This document shows positions 6,415-8,154 of a stretch of DNA of 8,154 bases, one piece after another. The position numbers and the translations under genes are program-made. The notes under the pieces are model-generated. The model saw only the letters and a program-made list of their open reading frames with translations. It searched no databases and was not told the DNA's origin. The DNA is from Gemmatimonadota bacterium (GTDB lineage: Bacteria > ARS69). The stretch is taken from the NCBI GenBank assembly GCA_020431545.1, contig JAGQIB010000434.1, positions 1-8,154 of the forward strand, written 5' to 3'. The stretch's first letter is position 1. The number at the start of each line of letters is the position of its first letter.

Positions 6415-6969
6415 ATGAAGCTCGTCCGATCCGTCGGCCTGATGATCCTCGCCGCGACGCTGGCGCTGCCCGGCGGAGCGCGCGCGGAGACGTTCTCGGT
6501 CGCCTCCGGCACCTGGGAAGGCCAGGTCGGTGTGACCGGCGTCACGCTGGCCGAGTATCTCGACGCGATGTGGGCGATCCAGGTCGAGGGGCGGGTGGGA
6601 CGCTTCATCCGCGACGGAATCGAGCTGCAGGCGGTGGGAAGCGCCCGCGTCTGGCCGCTCGGCGACCAGTCGCCGAAGGCGTACGGGACGACCGCGAATC
6701 TGCTGTACTTCCCGCGCATCACCGAGTCCCACAACCTCTACTTCCTCGTGGGCGCGGGCGGGCTGTACCGGAGCTCCCCGAACGAGAACCTCGGCGACAC
6801 CGGCTTCGACGGGCTCGCGCGGGTCGGGTTCGGGACCAAGGTCCACCCGTCCGACACCGGCTGGATCCGCCACTTTCATCTCACGTCCGAGTTCCGCATC
6901 GAGATGCTGTTCGAGCAGGAAGTGAACACCGTGGCGGGCATCACGTTCGGATTGTCGTACTTCCGCTAG
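6415..6969 (+). CDS. Small exported protein, probable outer-membrane beta-barrel
   Basis: The 184-residue product begins with a clear Sec signal peptide. It has Lys2 and Arg5, a hydrophobic core GLMILAATLALPG, and an ARA cleavage site after residue 24. The mature part of about 160 residues is rich in alternating polar/hydrophobic stretches and aromatic residues (for example NLLYFPRITESHNLYFLVGAGGLY and the closing ITFGLSYFR). This is the pattern of a small, perhaps eight-stranded, barrel in the outer membrane. There are no cysteines and no catalytic motif I recognise; a PagL-like enzyme was considered, but its catalytic His/Ser signature is not visible. No specific family is assigned. The gene diverges from the NAD-kinase-family gene across a 217-base gap and has a strong ribosome site. 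It ends 65 bases before the convergent hydrolase gene. Confidence 0.75.
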   Translation: MKLVRSVGLMILAATLALPGGARAETFSVASGTWEGQVGVTGVTLAEYLDAMWAIQVEGRVGRFIRDGIELQAVGSARVWPLGDQSPKAYGTTANLLYFPRITESHNLYFLVGAGGLYRSSPNENLGDTGFDGLARVGFGTKVHPSDTGWIRHFHLTSEFRIEMLFEQEVNTVAGITFGLSYFR

Positions 6970-7034
6970 GGTCTCTTCGCCGGGCTCGAGGTCGTGCGTT
7001 CTCGGCCGAGCCGCAGGCCGGACGAACCCCGTCG

Positions 7035-7880
7035 CTACGCGAGTTCGATCACGTCGCCGTCCTCGGCGATGCGCATGCCGAGCGCCTCCACGGCGCGCCG
7101 CTCGCGAGAGTTCGGATCGATCGCGGGATTCGTGTGATTCAGATGAGTGAACCACACGCGCGCTCCCGCACGCGCCACCGCGCTCATGGTGTCCGCGATC
7201 GCGGGGTGCGGAACCGAGTTCGCGTCGTCGCGACGGAGCTCGCGCTTCCGGAAGAACGTCCCGTCGAGGAGCGCGAGGTCCACGGACTTCAGGTGACCGA
7301 GCAGCTCCGGCGTGAGGAGGTCGAGGTCCGGCGCGTAGAGGATCGATCGCTCGGGTCCCTCGATCCGGTACGCCACGGTGTCGCCGATCTCGGCGCGGTG
7401 CGGGACCGGGATCGGCTGGATGACGAGGTCGTCCAGCGACGTGTCCCAGCCGAGGTGCAGGACCCGGGCCGCGAGATGGCCTTCGTGGAACAGGCGGGCG
7501 AACGGCTCGTTCGCTTCCAGGGCGGCGAGGCAGTCCTCTGTCGCCCAGACCGGAGTGCCGGTGCCGCCCCAGCCCTCGCGACCGAGCAACGGCAGGCCGA
7601 GGATGTGACCGGCGTGGAGATGGGTGACGAGGATCGCGCGGGGAGGCTCGTGCACGGCCTGACGGGCGTGACCGGCGAGCTCCCGCCACTGCGACGGCAG
7701 ATCCGGTCCCGCGTCGACGAGCGCCGCCCCCTTCGACGTGACGAGCCCGAGGCACGCGACCCGCCGCGCGCGCGAGGGTTCCGCGACCGCGCGGGAGCAC
7801 GCGTCGCAGCCGCACCCGACGTGCGGGAAGCCGCCGTCCTGAGCGGTGCCGAGTACGACGGCGTACGGGGGGGTCGGCAC
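7035..7880 (-). CDS. PqqB-like metallo-beta-lactamase-fold hydrolase
   Basis: The 281-residue protein opens with VVLGTAQDGGFPHVGCGC. A CxCxxC cluster (C23, C25, C28), as in PqqB proteins, follows the first strand. The metal site is THLHAGHILGL with H87, H89 and H92, i.e. HxHxGH rather than HxHxDH. Further family blocks follow in order: VPHRAEIGDTVAYRI, YAPDLDLL, LLDGTF, PHPAIADTM and FTHLNHTNP. These mark a group of cytoplasmic MBL-fold proteins often labelled PqqB-like, found in organisms with and without PQQ. The reaction is unknown, and no other pqq gene lies in this window. The start is GTG 7880, with GAGGA on the minus strand (7887-7891) six bases upstream. It runs convergent to the barrel gene and divergent from the partial gene at 8000. 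Confidence 0.85.
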   Translation of the reverse strand: MPTPPYAVVLGTAQDGGFPHVGCGCDACSRAVAEPSRARRVACLGLVTSKGAALVDAGPDLPSQWRELAGHARQAVHEPPRAILVTHLHAGHILGLPLLGREGWGGTGTPVWATEDCLAALEANEPFARLFHEGHLAARVLHLGWDTSLDDLVIQPIPVPHRAEIGDTVAYRIEGPERSILYAPDLDLLTPELLGHLKSVDLALLDGTFFRKRELRRDDANSVPHPAIADTMSAVARAGARVWFTHLNHTNPAIDPNSRERRAVEALGMRIAEDGDVIELA

Positions 7881-7907
7881 GGAGGATCCTCGGGCTGGAG
7901 TCGTCGG

Positions 7908-7936
7908 AGTCTGCTCCGCGCGGATCTCGTTGGCAA
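7908..7936 (-). promoter_or_regulatory. Possible promoter of the PqqB-like hydrolase gene
   Basis: On the minus strand TTGCCA (7936 to 7931, five of six matches to -35) is followed after 17 bases by CAGACT (7913 to 7908, three of six, keeping A2 and T6). A start of transcription near 7901 would leave a short leader containing the GAGGA ribosome site. The match is modest and rests on spacing and position. Confidence 0.35.
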
Positions 7937-7964
7937 CCCCGCTCCGCCGCCGGAGGCCGGTCGC

Positions 7965-7993
7965 TTGACAGGCGCGCAGCGGATCCGGAACGT
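7965..7993 (+). promoter_or_regulatory. Possible promoter of the partial gene at 8000
   Basis: A perfect TTGACA (7965-7970) stands 17 bases before GAACGT (7988-7993), which is a poor -10. If used, transcription would begin at or next to the A of ATG 8000, giving a leaderless message. The -35 is convincing, the -10 is not. Confidence 0.3.
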
Positions 7994-7999
7994 GAGAGC

Positions 8000-8154
8000 A
8001 TGCGGATTCGGATCGAAGGAGGAGAGCCGGGGCTGGCCGAGCTCGTCGCCCGCGTGGCGCGGGAAGACGGACACGGCGTCCTTTCGGGGCGGGGCGACTC
8101 GCCGGACGCGACGGTCGTCATCGATCTCGGCGCGTCGCCTCGCGAGCTCGCGGA
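8000..8154 (+). CDS. Unidentified protein, N-terminal part only (runs off the window)
   Basis: From ATG 8000 there are 51 complete codons without a stop, beginning MRIRIEGGEPGLAELVARVA. The fragment has a short first strand, a glycine-containing turn (EGGEPG), a helix, and then a hydrophobic strand ATVVIDLGAS. This loosely resembles the beta-alpha-beta start of a Rossmann-type fold such as an NAD(P)-dependent epimerase, but the glycine motif is not canonical, so no function is assigned. No good ribosome site is visible (only GAGAG directly upstream). It is divergent from the PqqB-like gene with 119 bases between the two starts. Confidence 0.45.
   Translation, partial: MRIRIEGGEPGLAELVARVAREDGHGVLSGRGDSPDATVVIDLGASPRELA

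Noticed and set aside
6983..7020. Hairpin between the barrel gene and the PqqB-like gene
   Set aside because: Only 5-6 bp stems with loops of 8-18 bases and no T run on either strand; too weak to call a bidirectional terminator.
5806..8121. 771-codon open frame on the minus strand
   Set aside because: It runs across parts of three better genes (NAD-kinase-like, barrel, PqqB-like) and the intergenic gaps. Its composition is Arg/Pro/Ser-rich without motifs.

Overview
The window is uniformly GC-rich, with many long shadow frames. It encodes a protein with a Sec signal peptide and the look of an outer-membrane barrel, so it suggests a high-GC diderm bacterium. The gene style (PadR plus MacB-type ABC systems, a divergent NAD-kinase-like protein) would fit Gemmatimonadota, Acidobacteriota, Eisenbacteria-like or Myxococcota lineages, but nothing here fixes the phylum. 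I see no tRNA, rRNA, CRISPR array, insertion sequence or prophage gene.

Layout. The window opens with the last 50 codons of a class-IV PLP aminotransferase, followed by a strong intrinsic terminator (222-261). Next is a tightly packed three-gene operon on the + strand: a PadR-family repressor (410-952), a LolD/MacB-type ABC ATPase (949-1665, ATGA overlap), and a very long gene (1658-5518, 8-bp overlap). A promoter with 17-bp spacing precedes the operon, and its -10 lies inside a set of overlapping inverted repeats that looks like the PadR operator. Head-on to the operon lies a divergent NAD-kinase-family gene (5490-6197, minus), whose 3' end overlaps the operon's last gene by 29 bp. Then come a small outer-membrane barrel candidate (6415-6969, plus), a PqqB-like metallo-beta-lactamase-fold hydrolase (7035-7880, minus), and the first 51 codons of an unidentified gene (8000 onward, plus).

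The most interesting item is the third operon gene. It is one uninterrupted frame joining a complete ten-helix FtsX/MacB-type ABC permease (about residues 1-798) to a complete alpha/beta hydrolase of the tripeptidyl-aminopeptidase (S33-like) type (about 817-1286). The join is a stretch that reads like a secretion signal ending in Ala-Ser-Ala. By topology the hydrolase would sit on the periplasmic face of the transporter, either tethered there or released by signal peptidase. A self-repressed PadR, an ATPase and a permease carrying its own peptidase suggest an inducible system that exports, extracts or destroys a peptide-like or ester compound at the envelope. The substrate is not readable from sequence.

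The other genes show no evident functional link to this operon.
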